A program made the translations under genes and the position numbers. Below are positions 1-9,074 of a DNA stretch of 64,000 nt, piece after piece (position 1 is the stretch's first letter; every line of letters starts with the position of its first letter). Source of the stretch: Aestuariibacter sp. GS-14 (lineage in GTDB: Bacteria; Pseudomonadota; Gammaproteobacteria; Enterobacterales; Alteromonadaceae); NCBI RefSeq assembly GCF_006494365.1, contig NZ_VHIP01000004.1:62001-126000 (forward strand), given 5' to 3'. The notes below the pieces were generated by a model that did no database searches, had not been told where the DNA came from, and saw only the letters and a program-made list of their open reading frames with translations.

Positions 1-572
1 TAATGACGGCACACAGGGGCTTTTTTGAACGGCTTGTTTGCCCAAGGGGGCATACGCTCACCAGCATCTTCCGACCATAGCTCGCCTGGCTTGTTAATAA
101 AAAACCGTTCTTCTTTCCAATTAATTGCATAGAACTTCCTTCTTTGCGAAACAGGCTTAGACACATCTTCACTGTCGAAATACTGATAATCCCGGTCGGT
201 AAAATAAAACCGGGCCTGCCAGGCGGATACGCAGGTTTTGCCTTGCTCTGCAGCTTCTTCCAACAAGGGCACTGGCGTCTCACAGAGCAGTTCATCGGCA
301 CCCGGGATGTACCACCAGTCCAGTTCACCGTAGTGGCGGCTGTATTGGTTGTAGATGCGATTGGCAATGTGACCATTGCTGGCCTGCCCAGCCTGACCAT
401 AAATGACGATTTCTTTAAACCGGTCGGCCATCGACTGCACAATTTGCCATGTGCCATCTGTAGATGAATTGTCGTAAACATAAATTTTGTGACAAAACTT
501 CATGGCAAACAGCAGGCTCTCCTCAACAATATCAGCCTCGTTTTTTACGATTAGAATGGCATTGAGTTTCAT
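1..572 (-). CDS. Family 2 glycosyltransferase, 3' end cut by window edge
   Basis: Reading the minus strand from the ATG at 572 gives an open frame to base 1 with no stop, so the C-terminus lies outside the window. The N-terminus (MKLNAILIVKNEADIVEESL) and the following DNSSTDGT motif are typical of GT2 (GT-A fold) transferases of the Glyco_tranf_2_4 kind, which start with a nucleotide-sugar binding strand and an Asp-rich loop. A later WYIPGADE stretch corresponds to the metal-binding acidic motif. The ATG overlaps the TGA stop of the upstream transferase (ATGA), so the two are probably translationally coupled. The likely role is adding a sugar to a lipid-linked exopolysaccharide repeat; the acceptor and donor cannot be told from sequence. 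Confidence 0.82.
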   Translation of the reverse strand, partial: MKLNAILIVKNEADIVEESLLFAMKFCHKIYVYDNSSTDGTWQIVQSMADRFKEIVIYGQAGQASNGHIANRIYNQYSRHYGELDWWYIPGADELLCETPVPLLEEAAEQGKTCVSAWQARFYFTDRDYQYFDSEDVSKPVSQRRKFYAINWKEERFFINKPGELWSEDAGERMPPWANKPFKKAPVCRH

Positions 573-1528
573 AATAATTTTTCCTTTGGATTGGGTAAGC
601 CGCTGCCAGTGAAAAATTGAGATAGCCTGCCTGTATACGCAGCGGCTTTTAACATCCCGGAGAGTGCGGGCTTTTGTTTGCACAGTGGGTGCCCCAGCAG
701 CGCCAGCGCATGCTGATAGCGTTTTGCCGCCAGATTGGATTTAATGAAACCAAACAGCAAACTGGCGCAATACTGTTGTATGTCGTTTGCAACGATCCGT
801 GCGATGGGGCTGCTATTTAAGCTGCCAAGTAATCGCTCGCAGGAGCTCAGCACATTCTGGTATGGCTCAACATCTGACACCCGGCTGAGCGTGCCGCGCC
901 GATGGTGAACCAGGATATTCGGGCTATAAGCAATGGCTCCCGCCAGCGATGCTTTGGCAAAAAAGGTACATTCAGCACCTATTGCCTCGCCTGCGGGAAA
1001 CATCCCCAAGGCGTTAAACAATTCGCGCTTCACTACACAGGAGGACGTTACGAAAGGCGCATCGCCACGCGCTGCAATAGCCAAAAAATCGTGCATCAGC
1101 CAGGCTTCTTTGGGGCACATACCAAAGCGAACGCTTGCATCAACGGGCATACCGTTTTTTTCAATTAACTGATAACGCGATGCAAACAGGTCCAGATCGG
1201 GAAAACGGGTGAACAGTGTGTGCATTTCCAACGTAAAGAACGGCATCCACTGATCGGTAGCATCCAAAAACGCTACATAACGAGAGGAAGACTCAGTGAT
1301 GCCGCGATTTCTGGCTGCGGCGAGCCCTAAACTGGCTTGCTTAATCAGTTTCAGATTCGGTATCTGCAACGCCGCTATCCGTTCCACACTCCCATCGGAA
1401 GAGCCATCATCAACCACCACGATCTCATTCACTTTTACCGATTGTCGCTGAATACTGTTGATGGCATCAACGATGCAATTTTCATTATTATGTAACGGTA
1501 TGACTACCGAGATTGAAGCAGAATTCAT
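569..1528 (-). CDS. Family 2 glycosyltransferase
   Basis: About 319 residues. The N-terminal GT-A domain shows SVVIPLHNNE (residues 7-16), VDDGSSDGS near 39-47 and an FLDATDQW acidic motif, the usual nucleotide-sugar and metal-binding elements of GT2 enzymes. The frame can be extended to a TTG at 1543, but GGAG lies about 8 bases before the ATG at 1528 and falls inside the longer version, so the ATG is chosen. There is no membrane segment, so it should work at the cytoplasmic face of the inner membrane in exopolysaccharide repeat assembly. The stop overlaps the start of the next transferase by four bases. Substrate unknown. Confidence 0.87.
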   Translation of the reverse strand: MNSASISVVIPLHNNENCIVDAINSIQRQSVKVNEIVVVDDGSSDGSVERIAALQIPNLKLIKQASLGLAAARNRGITESSSRYVAFLDATDQWMPFFTLEMHTLFTRFPDLDLFASRYQLIEKNGMPVDASVRFGMCPKEAWLMHDFLAIAARGDAPFVTSSCVVKRELFNALGMFPAGEAIGAECTFFAKASLAGAIAYSPNILVHHRRGTLSRVSDVEPYQNVLSSCERLLGSLNSSPIARIVANDIQQYCASLLFGFIKSNLAAKRYQHALALLGHPLCKQKPALSGMLKAAAYTGRLSQFFTGSGLPNPKEKLL

Positions 1529-1817
1529 TACACTTTTCTCCAATTACCAGAAGCTATTTTATGCTTCCTCAATGTGTGTACCTCCTAAAACAGCAAGACC
1601 CGTTCCAACTTTGAAATACATATATATCAATAACTTAAGAATAAATAATTTGGCTATTTTTCAATTTGCAAATTGAATTTTTGAATTTGCAATTGCGCTC
1701 GGTTCAGCCGATCGCAAAGCGTAAGAGCTTACGATCAGAAGTCACGAATCCATCAGCCTATGATGCACGCTAAATGAATCAGACTTACTTAACTTGGTGA
1801 GGTAATTGGGCGCAGAA
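1529..1817. other. AT-rich intergenic region, probable promoter of the downstream transferase pair
   Basis: About 290 bases without a credible gene. The part around 1600-1690 is very AT-rich and lies directly upstream of the minus-strand transferase gene, so it probably carries its promoter, but no single -10/-35 pair stands out. No repeat or RNA gene was recognised. Confidence 0.4.
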
Positions 1818-1848
1818 AATAAAAAACCCGGTCAGTTACCTGCCCGGG
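1818..1848 (-). terminator. Rho-independent terminator after the sugar transferase gene
   Basis: On the minus strand CCGGG and its partner (1844-1848 and 1827-1831) form a GC stem followed by a TTTTTTATTTT run (1826 downward). It lies about 35 bases past the stop of the sugar transferase gene. Confidence 0.75.
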
Positions 1849-1884
1849 AATAGAGCGCGTCGAAGCTTCGTGAAGCTGGCGGGG

Positions 1885-2514
1885 TTAGTAGGCGCCTCTC
1901 GCTAACAACACAGCGGGGATAGTTGCGAAGAAGATGCGTACATCCAGCCAAAATGACTGATTGGCGATGTACTGTTTGTCTAGCATAAGCTGTTGTTCAA
2001 AAGTGGTGTCTGCGCGGCCAGACACCTGCCACAGGCCGGTTAAACCAGGTTTGCAGTTAAGACGCTCCAGTACTGACGGATCGTATTGCATGTACTCGGT
2101 TACCAGGTGTGGGCGAGGCCCAATGATTGCCATATCCCCTTTTAACACATTCACCAACTGCGGGATTTCATCGATAGACAATTTACGAATGATTCGACCG
2201 ATTTTAGTAACACGCGGATCATTAAAAAACTTCTGACAAATCCCGCTTCTGTCACTCTTCCCCATGGAAACGTTAGCCAGTTGCGGGGAGCCGGGCAGAT
2301 ACATTGAGCGGAATTTAAAGCAGCGAAACTGACGACCATTTTCGCCAACACGGATTTGACTAAAGATCACCGGGCCGTTGCTTTCCAGTTTGATCAACAA
2401 TGCAACCAGTAACAACAGCGGTGACAAGATTAACAATGCGCATGAAGCAATCAACTGCTGCAGAATAATAGGCAAACCGCGACGATTGATAGTATTAGTG
2501 GTCAGGCTTTTCAT
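1885..2514 (-). CDS. Bacterial sugar transferase (phosphoglycosyl transferase), WcaJ/WbaP C-terminal type
   Basis: This is a 209-residue protein that matches only the catalytic domain of the Bac_transf family, the short monotopic form. A re-entrant hydrophobic helix lies near residues 18-42, followed by KFRSM, VLKGDMAIIGPRPHL and PGLTGLWQVSGR, all family hallmarks. These enzymes transfer a sugar phosphate from a UDP-sugar to undecaprenyl phosphate and so start exopolysaccharide repeat synthesis on the inner membrane. Long homologues add an N-terminal four-helix bundle that is absent here. It is flanked by its own terminator downstream and about 480 bases of non-coding DNA upstream, so it is probably transcribed alone. 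The sugar used cannot be deduced. Confidence 0.92.
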   Translation of the reverse strand: MKSLTTNTINRRGLPIILQQLIASCALLILSPLLLLVALLIKLESNGPVIFSQIRVGENGRQFRCFKFRSMYLPGSPQLANVSMGKSDRSGICQKFFNDPRVTKIGRIIRKLSIDEIPQLVNVLKGDMAIIGPRPHLVTEYMQYDPSVLERLNCKPGLTGLWQVSGRADTTFEQQLMLDKQYIANQSFWLDVRIFFATIPAVLLARGAY

Positions 2515-2997
2515 AATGTAACCCTACTTTCATTAAAATTCGTTATTCAAGCACGAGTGAATTTTTCTGTTTAGCCGCCGGGTCGGCCATCGCCGATGTA
2601 CACTGGCACTGCTTACAGTAAGCACAATCCATTCATGCGGTGTCTGATTACGAGACCCTTCCCTGATTGCCATTTAACTCACGTTGCTAAAGGCACGTTG
2701 ATTTGCTATTCCATGCATCCCGCTAACTGTATTGCCAATAATGCTATTCCTGTGCCAACAACATAAAACAAAAAATAACTATTAAAATTCATACAATTAG
2801 ATAACTTTAATGGAAGTGCAACACTTTCAACCCTCCCGTTTTCATTTTCAGAATTATTTGCAAAAAAAGAAATTTTTGCCTTTTGAAAACGTCCCACTGT
2901 TAACGAATGCGCAAGGGTGATTGAAAAAGAGGGCGGAGAGGTAATGCCCATTTGCAGGATTGCTATTGTACATTGCGTCGCCCACACTAAAACAACT
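2515..2997. other. Long intergenic region upstream of the sugar transferase
   Basis: About 480 bases without a convincing gene. A 93-codon minus-strand frame (2706-2987) exists but has no recognisable domain or ribosome site. The length and AT-richness suggest a long leader or regulatory region for the sugar transferase gene. No clear operator was found. Confidence 0.4.
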
Positions 2998-3016
2998 AAG
3001 GGCCATGCAGGCCCTT
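2998..3016 (-). terminator. Hairpin terminator of the flippase operon
   Basis: On the minus strand AAGGGCC, loop TGCAT, GGCCCTT forms a perfect 7-bp stem two bases past the stop of the small membrane protein gene. The T-tract is weak (AGTTGTTTTAG), so efficiency may be moderate. Confidence 0.55.
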
Positions 3017-3018
3017 AT

Positions 3019-3489
3019 TCAGTGATTCCAACTCACAAAAAATTCCCGTACCGGGAGCAGCGAATGCAAACTGGCTTGCAGCCAGTCCCACAGCCCAAGA
3101 GAGTAATTTTCGATTAGATTGATCCCGAACCAGGATTTGAGAATATAGAGCACCACCAGCGCCAGCCCCACACACACCATTAAGAAACAGGTAACACAGA
3201 GTACCAGCATACCCACCGCAATGGCTTTTTCTTTTGGCGTTAACTGCCGGCGGTTTTTACCAACCAAAAATACCCAATAAAAGCTCCACGGCAAAAACGG
3301 CACCTGCATTGTGGTTCTGATGTCGATTGAGTGAATGCGACCGCCACGTAAACCCACTACCCGGCTAAGCGCCATAAGCTGCTCGGTATTAAAGCTATTT
3401 GCAATGTCTGGTCCTAATCGGGTTAACAGGCTTTTTAACGCCGGGTCCTGACTCGGATGCAGATTGTATTGTTGCTTTTTTTTACTCAT
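3019..3489 (-). CDS. Small membrane protein of an exopolysaccharide operon, function unknown
   Basis: This is a 156-residue protein. The first 60 residues are soluble, with a short helical segment ending in ALSRVVGLRGGR. A hydrophobic stretch around residues 64-77 and a long membrane helix around 88-116 follow, then an amphipathic tail. No enzyme motif is visible and I do not recognise a named domain with certainty. It is the last gene of a three-gene minus-strand operon after a flippase and a glycosyltransferase (7-base gap), which suggests an accessory role in polysaccharide export or polymerisation. Similar small proteins in polysaccharide clusters sometimes carry misleading enzyme names. 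Confidence 0.72.
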   Translation of the reverse strand: MSKKKQQYNLHPSQDPALKSLLTRLGPDIANSFNTEQLMALSRVVGLRGGRIHSIDIRTTMQVPFLPWSFYWVFLVGKNRRQLTPKEKAIAVGMLVLCVTCFLMVCVGLALVVLYILKSWFGINLIENYSLGLWDWLQASLHSLLPVREFFVSWNH

Positions 3490-3496
3490 AACGGGG

Positions 3497-4501
3497 CTAC
3501 ACCGACAAACTGCGTTTGCTAATCAGGCGGATAGCTGCCTTTTCCAACTGCTTGTAAAGCGGAGCAGGTAACAGCCCTAAAATTGCAGTGGCAAGCGTAA
3601 CCAGGGTTTTAACTGGCTCCTCCCAAACTATACGCACATTGGTTGCAACCGCCCGCATTACATAGCCAATGGCTTTAAACGGATCACCACTTTTTACCGC
3701 GCGACGCGCCAGGTATCTGAGTTGATATGCCTGGGCCAACGAGAGCCATGGCTTCACCTGCGCAGGATGACTGTTGAGATGACGCTGCATGCTCGATTGC
3801 CAGTTTGAGTAGTTTTGTTCCAGATCACCGGACAGTCCGTCCTGGTTCACCCGGTACAACGTAAGCGGCATACTGATCCCTTCGAACCGCCAATCGGTGT
3901 TCAGTGAAATCCGCATCCAGAAGTCATTGTGCTCAGACTGTTTCAAGGTCTCATCAAAATAACAGAAGCGACCTGATTCATGCTTTGCCACAAAAGGCTG
4001 AATCGATTCCAGCGCCGCCATGCGGATCACAGCTGCTGAACAGTTCCCAACCGGATTCCGGCACATAACCTGTTTAATATCCACATTGTGCAAGCGGGGA
4101 TATTGCCCCAGTCCGGTTTTCTTGCCGTTTTGGTCGATAAATAAAGACGGGCAATAACTTACGCCAATACGTGGATCGCTCAACAAATGCTTTAGGTGCA
4201 GCAGCAGTTTCTCGGGCTCATAGCAATCGTCTGGGTCTATTAACGCTATAAACTGTCCTCGTGCACAATGAATACCCACATTACGCGCAGCGGCCAAACC
4301 AAGCTGATTTTCGCTTACCAGGCGTATACGTGGATCATGAAATGACCTGATGATCTCCAGTGAATCGTCGGTGCTGCCATCATCGACACAAATCAACTCA
4401 AAGTACTCACACGTTTGCTGTAATACCGACTCAATGGCGGCACTAAGGTAATACTGAGCATTAAAAACAGGCATAACAACTGAAACAATAGGCGTTTTCA
4501 T
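3497..4501 (-). CDS. Family 2 glycosyltransferase
   Basis: This is a 334-residue GT-A fold transferase. VSVVMPVFNAQ at residues 6-16, CVDDGSTDDS near 38-47 and the metal-binding LIDPDDCYEPEK near 90-101 are all in place. The C-terminal 60 residues are helical and basic, perhaps for membrane attachment. Its ATG overlaps the stop of the flippase gene by four bases, and the small membrane protein gene follows after seven bases, so the three form one operon. The role is inferred to be addition of a sugar to a lipid-linked exopolysaccharide unit; donor unknown. Confidence 0.9.
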   Translation of the reverse strand: MKTPIVSVVMPVFNAQYYLSAAIESVLQQTCEYFELICVDDGSTDDSLEIIRSFHDPRIRLVSENQLGLAAARNVGIHCARGQFIALIDPDDCYEPEKLLLHLKHLLSDPRIGVSYCPSLFIDQNGKKTGLGQYPRLHNVDIKQVMCRNPVGNCSAAVIRMAALESIQPFVAKHESGRFCYFDETLKQSEHNDFWMRISLNTDWRFEGISMPLTLYRVNQDGLSGDLEQNYSNWQSSMQRHLNSHPAQVKPWLSLAQAYQLRYLARRAVKSGDPFKAIGYVMRAVATNVRIVWEEPVKTLVTLATAILGLLPAPLYKQLEKAAIRLISKRSLSV

Positions 4502-5793
4502 AGCGGTTGCTCTTTAGTTGATTTGGTTTGAAAAATGACGGGTATCCCTTCGGACACAATGGAATGCACTAGCACACAAAGCAGGCCAATCACACTCGAA
4601 ATAAGCAGATCAACTGCAAACCCGATAGGCGATGCTGGTGACATCAGCAACAACGAACACACCGTAGACACGGCAAATATCAGGCGGGTAACCAGCTCTT
4701 TGTAATACGCACCGGTTGCGCGGATTGCCGTTGCATGTGTTTCTATTATCAATGCGGGTATCGCTGTGACACACAGCACGGATACAACCGGAATGGCATC
4801 GTTCCATCGGTCGGCGAACAAAATAGGTATGTATACAGGCGCAATAATCGCCTGGGCTAAAAATGCACCGCCTACCAGCCCCGCCATTGCCAATAACCGC
4901 ATGTTCAGCCTTACCGGCTGACCATTGCGGTGTTGTTGGCATAATTGCGGGTACAACGCACTGGTGAACGCCTGACTCAGGGTTTGGCTGAGGCCAATCC
5001 CAGCGCTGCGGGCAAACGCATATACCCCCATCCATTCAGCACTGAGTACCCGGCCAGCGATAAACAAATCGGCCTGTTGGCGAATAGAGCGCACCGCTTC
5101 AGTGGTAAATAACTGCGCTGAAGTGGTGAACAAATACCACATGACGGCTGGATCGAATTTGGCGCGAAACGCCGGCACTGGCGCCCGTGAAAAACCGATG
5201 ACCCACATAACGGCAAATACATATTTACCTGCCACCACAGACCACACGTCTGCACCAACAAACGCAAAGGCAGCCACAGACAGGTTTTCGCCCGTAATAC
5301 ACAAACCATTGCGAAGGCTGAAAAACCGAAAGTTGCTATTCCGTTGAATTAACAGGGTAGTGACACCCACAACAGGAAACAGCAGATAAGTGAATGCCAT
5401 AGCTTGTATAAGCAGAGAAAGCGTCGGATCGTTGTAAAACAGACCCAACACATAGCCCAACGTGAATTGCAACGCGCATAATGCGCCGCTTAACAACCAC
5501 TGGAGCGTGATCGCGTTTTCGGCGAAGGTAGTTAACTCGTGGTGTGCACACTGCACAATTTGCGAACCCGCACCAAAACGCATTATAGTGCGGATCACTT
5601 CGTGACAGGCCAGGGCCAGCATTGCCTGCCCGTAAGAGACAGCCGGAATATACGCTGCCAATGCAATTAATGTAACCAACCGGGAGACTTTGCCAAATAG
5701 CTCGGTACCTAACGACCACGCCACATTGCGCGCCAGTTTATGTTGCAAAGCGGTTTGCAAACCTTGCTTGAACAACAATGCGATCTGGCTCAT
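4498..5793 (-). CDS. Wzx-like polysaccharide flippase (MOP superfamily)
   Basis: This is a 431-residue protein with roughly 12 hydrophobic helices and few charged loops, the layout of O-antigen/exopolysaccharide flippases in the MATE/MOP superfamily. The first helix region (FGKVSRLVTLIALAAYIP) and the SYGQAMLALA motif resemble the N-terminal MOP repeat. It should move undecaprenyl-linked repeat units across the inner membrane. It is the first gene of the flippase - glycosyltransferase - small membrane protein operon. No polymerase (Wzy) gene is visible in the window; one may lie beyond base 1. Confidence 0.85.
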   Translation of the reverse strand: MSQIALLFKQGLQTALQHKLARNVAWSLGTELFGKVSRLVTLIALAAYIPAVSYGQAMLALACHEVIRTIMRFGAGSQIVQCAHHELTTFAENAITLQWLLSGALCALQFTLGYVLGLFYNDPTLSLLIQAMAFTYLLFPVVGVTTLLIQRNSNFRFFSLRNGLCITGENLSVAAFAFVGADVWSVVAGKYVFAVMWVIGFSRAPVPAFRAKFDPAVMWYLFTTSAQLFTTEAVRSIRQQADLFIAGRVLSAEWMGVYAFARSAGIGLSQTLSQAFTSALYPQLCQQHRNGQPVRLNMRLLAMAGLVGGAFLAQAIIAPVYIPILFADRWNDAIPVVSVLCVTAIPALIIETHATAIRATGAYYKELVTRLIFAVSTVCSLLLMSPASPIGFAVDLLISSVIGLLCVLVHSIVSEGIPVIFQTKSTKEQPL

Positions 5794-5895
5794 TCATACT
5801 TACCGACTACCTGAAGATAATCAGTTATTACAAGAAACAGACCAACCGAGTTGATACAGGTAAAGTATTGAATTTATTTGATTAATGCAATTTGG

Positions 5896-5918
5896 AAAGC
5901 AGGCTGCAAGCCTGCTTT
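5896..5918. terminator. Perfect 9-bp hairpin between response regulator and flippase operon
   Basis: AAAGCAGGC, loop TGCAA, GCCTGCTTT. It lies just past the stop of the minus-strand response regulator gene and has short T runs on both sides, so it may terminate that transcript. The GGCTTGCAGCC core recurs at 3072-3084. Confidence 0.5.
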
Positions 5919-5946
5919 TAGTTCGATTTTTGCAATATGCGAAGCC

Positions 5947-7392
5947 CTATTCTTCCCATTGTTGCATTTTGCGATACAGCGTAGAAGGGCTAACTTCCAG
6001 CGCGCTTGCGGCTTTAACCACATTATCATCATACAGCGCAATGGCTTGCTGTATAGCTTTGCGTTCCATGAGTGCCAAGGGCTCAATTTCCTGCTTCGTG
6101 TGTGGCAAATTCGAATCAAATGAACTTATTGACGGTACACTTGGATCAGTTGAAATGTGTGGAACAGACACCGCCGGAGTAGAGATTTGCTCCCTGGATG
6201 TCAGTAAATCATTGAGCATGTCTGACGTGATCATTGGTCCATCATTCATTACAACACAGCTATGAATGAGGTTTTGCAATTGACGCACATTGCCCGGCCA
6301 GCTATAGCGCTTTAGCATATTCTCGGCATCCTGAGTGAAACCAGAGAATTGCTTTTCTTCGTCCTCACTAAAACAATTCAGAAAGTGTCGGGCCAACAAT
6401 ACAACGTCGTCGTCCCGGTCTCTGAGTGAAGGCATTTCAACAGCAATAACATTTAGCCGATAAAACAAATCTTCCCTCAACCGCCCTTCCTTAATGGCTT
6501 CGTGAGGCTCGCGATTCGTGGCGGCCACAAACCGCACATTCACTTTTTCCATTTTCGTGCCGCCAACACGCTGAAATGTGCCGGTTTGTATAAAGCGGAG
6601 TATTTTAGCCTGCAGCGACATATCCATTTCGCCCAATTCATCGAGGAACAAGGTACCGTTGTCGGCCAGGGTGGCCGCACCATCGCGATTACTCACCGCA
6701 CCACTAAATGCACCTTTCACATGTCCAAATATTTCGGATTCCATTAACTCCGAGGGAATAGCTGCGCAGTTAAGCGCGATGAAAGCGTCGTTTTTTCGCT
6801 GACTCAAATTGTGAATAGCAAAGGCTGCGACTTCTTTACCCGTGCCGCTTTCACCGGTAATAAACACAGATGCTTTGCTAGGTGCTGCTTTCTCCAGTTT
6901 GTTGTACACCCGCTGCATAGACGGCGAATTACCTACAAAATCTTCGAATGACTTTTTAAATGGCGTTGCGGAATTACTCAGCACTTTGCCCACAATACTG
7001 CGGCGCACATATTGCTCTCTGGAAGCAACCAGATCCTCAATCATGGAGCGCAACTCATCGTCTGACCAAGGCTTATTAATGTACCCCGATACCTTACCGC
7101 GATTTACTGCCTCCATAATATGCTCGGGTTCTTTGTGAGCGGTGAGCATAATACGGATCGTTTCCGGCGCAATTTGTGCAATCTCGGCCAGCAAATCATT
7201 CCCAGTCATTTCTGGCATGCTCAGGTCGCTAATCACAATATCCGCCGGGGATTCCCTGAACTTAGCCAATGCTTCTTTACCGCTACCCGCAGCTACCACA
7301 CTAATCCCAGGCAGATCGGAAAGGGCGCGATTCAGAGCCCTTAAAATTCTGGGTTCGTCGTCAACAATGATCACCTGAAAATCTTTGTGCAT
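5947..7392 (-). CDS. Sigma-54-dependent response regulator (receiver-AAA-Fis), NtrC type
   Basis: This is a 481-residue protein with three domains. The receiver (1-125) has D11/D12, phospho-acceptor D56 and K107. The AAA+ sigma-54 activator domain has Walker A GESGTGKE at 180-187, the sigma-54 contact loop as GAFSGA at 227-232 (usual form GAFTGA) and Walker B TLFLDELGE. The C-terminal Fis-type helix-turn-helix ends in SPSTLYRKMQQWEE. The frame extends to a TTG at 7410, but AAGGAG sits seven bases before the ATG at 7392, so that start is used. It follows the histidine kinase stop by 14 bases; the two form a two-component pair. Target genes are unknown, and the neighbouring polysaccharide genes are plausible candidates. 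Confidence 0.93.
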   Translation of the reverse strand: MHKDFQVIIVDDEPRILRALNRALSDLPGISVVAAGSGKEALAKFRESPADIVISDLSMPEMTGNDLLAEIAQIAPETIRIMLTAHKEPEHIMEAVNRGKVSGYINKPWSDDELRSMIEDLVASREQYVRRSIVGKVLSNSATPFKKSFEDFVGNSPSMQRVYNKLEKAAPSKASVFITGESGTGKEVAAFAIHNLSQRKNDAFIALNCAAIPSELMESEIFGHVKGAFSGAVSNRDGAATLADNGTLFLDELGEMDMSLQAKILRFIQTGTFQRVGGTKMEKVNVRFVAATNREPHEAIKEGRLREDLFYRLNVIAVEMPSLRDRDDDVVLLARHFLNCFSEDEEKQFSGFTQDAENMLKRYSWPGNVRQLQNLIHSCVVMNDGPMITSDMLNDLLTSREQISTPAVSVPHISTDPSVPSISSFDSNLPHTKQEIEPLALMERKAIQQAIALYDDNVVKAASALEVSPSTLYRKMQQWEE

Positions 7393-7406
7393 AGCTCGCT
7401 CCTTGT

Positions 7407-8852
7407 TCAATTACCAGAGCATGGAAAATGGATACTAAAACAGGTACCTACGCCTACTTCAGATTCCACTTCTATGCGTCCGTGATGTGCATCGATGATA
7501 TTTTGCGAAATAGATAACCCAAGGCCCGTGCCTTTACCCACATCTTTTGTAGTGAAAAAAGGTGTAAACAACTTGGTTTTAACCACATCATCCATCCCTT
7601 GTCCGGTGTCTTTCACGGTAAGAATAACATCGGTTTCATTCTGTTCGGTTCGTATTTCCACTTTACCCTTACCATTAAGGGCATCAATGGCATTTACCAA
7701 CAGGTTAAGAATAACCTGTTCCAATTGAGATGCATTCCCAGCAATGGCGGGCAAACCTTCTGCAACATGGCAATGCAGCTCCACACAATCAGGCAATGAG
7801 GCTCTGGCCACCTTCGCCATTTTGGTTACGCAGTCGTTTATATCCACCTGATCGGTGAGTTGCTCGCCAAAATGCGAATAGGTTCTGAGACTTTCAGAAA
7901 TGGCGACGATGCGATTTAAGCCATATTCGTTGTCTTCCAGCATCAGAAGAATTTCTTCTTTCATTGCTGCCAGCTCATGCTGATAAATGACGATGCCTTC
8001 TTCATCACCGCGGCGACTGGCCTGCGCATAGTTTTCGATGAGTTCAAACAAAGGCTTCATCATCTTTCGCAAACTGCTGTTATTCGAGATGATAAAGGCC
8101 GCCGGATTATTGATTTCATGTGCCACACCACTGGCCAGAAAACCCAGCGCCGCCATGCGATCGGCTACCACTAACTGCTGCTTGGTAGCCGACAACTCCG
8201 TTTGTATTTTCTGCATATTATTGGCGGTGCGATCAACCGCTTGCGTCGTGCGATTTTTATCTATACCCGTACGCAAGTACTTCAGATAGGCATCGAGAAT
8301 GTACAACAAACCTTCGTCAATATAGTTTGCCGGAATAGTGAGCACTAACCAGCCTAACGTATCGTCACTATAAGTAAAGTTGGCGCACACTGCCCAACAA
8401 GAGCGCGCCATTTGGGCTGAAATATTTTCGATAAGCCAGCAATCCAGCAGGTCTGTGCACTCATCTGGCACAAAATGTTGTAACTGAGTTTTGTTCTCTG
8501 GGGTTAACGTCACCGAAGCACTGGTAATACAACGGTCAAGCAGATTACCTTGCCGGGTAAAAAAACACGCTGCCAGTTCTGCCTTACAGAAATCGGCTGT
8601 GAGCCCCAGCGTGGATGCAATGAGGGCGTCCGGGTCTTGTTTATCCGAAATTGAAAAGCCGGTACGGGCCAGATATTCAATTTCCTCTTGCTTGCGCTGG
8701 GCAACTAACAGTGATTGCTTTAGCTTTTCGTTGGCAGCAAAAAACTTACCCGAGTATTCGTCCAGCAACTTCTCCGATGCCAGGCGTGCTGCCTTTTCAC
8801 GAGTTAACCGTCTTTCCAGCTGTTCAATACGCGTTTTTTCTTGTTGCCCCAT
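7407..8852 (-). CDS. Soluble sensor histidine kinase
   Basis: This is a 481-residue kinase without membrane segments. A coiled coil (about 1-60) leads into a GAF-like sensory region (about 65-200) with several cysteines, then a second coiled coil and the H-box SGVAHEINNP, with the phosphorylated H245. The ATPase domain shows the N-box LNLLVNAIDAL, DTGQGM and GKGTGLGLSISQ. AGGA lies upstream of the ATG. It is the first gene of a two-gene operon with the sigma-54-type response regulator and should phosphorylate its D56. The signal is unknown; the lack of a membrane anchor implies an internal cue or a partner protein. Confidence 0.92.
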   Translation of the reverse strand: MGQQEKTRIEQLERRLTREKAARLASEKLLDEYSGKFFAANEKLKQSLLVAQRKQEEIEYLARTGFSISDKQDPDALIASTLGLTADFCKAELAACFFTRQGNLLDRCITSASVTLTPENKTQLQHFVPDECTDLLDCWLIENISAQMARSCWAVCANFTYSDDTLGWLVLTIPANYIDEGLLYILDAYLKYLRTGIDKNRTTQAVDRTANNMQKIQTELSATKQQLVVADRMAALGFLASGVAHEINNPAAFIISNNSSLRKMMKPLFELIENYAQASRRGDEEGIVIYQHELAAMKEEILLMLEDNEYGLNRIVAISESLRTYSHFGEQLTDQVDINDCVTKMAKVARASLPDCVELHCHVAEGLPAIAGNASQLEQVILNLLVNAIDALNGKGKVEIRTEQNETDVILTVKDTGQGMDDVVKTKLFTPFFTTKDVGKGTGLGLSISQNIIDAHHGRIEVESEVGVGTCFSIHFPCSGN

Positions 8853-9019
8853 TTCTGTCCTTTTTCAGATAACTCGTTTTCCCCTTACAAACCATAATCA
8901 TGGCTTTCAATTTGGTAACGGGCTACACGTTTTGTAAGTCTAGTTGAAAAAAGGCCAAGCATTATTATTAATTAGTCGAAAACGAGATCGCTACCTGATT
9001 TTCACATTATCAGGCCACA

Positions 9020-9050
9020 GTAATAAAAACGGGCCTGCAATTGAGGCCCG
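9020..9050 (-). terminator. Rho-independent terminator after the HGSNAT-like gene
   Basis: On the minus strand CGGGCCT, a 7-base loop, AGGCCCG (9030-9050), then TTTTTATTA. It lies 25 bases past the stop codon at 9075. Confidence 0.82.
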
Positions 9051-9074
9051 GTATGTAGCAAAGCAAACTGTCGA

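Noticed and set aside
2706-2987. 93-codon minus-strand open frame upstream of the sugar transferase
   Set aside because: No ribosome site, no recognisable domain, low-complexity composition typical of AT-rich non-coding DNA.
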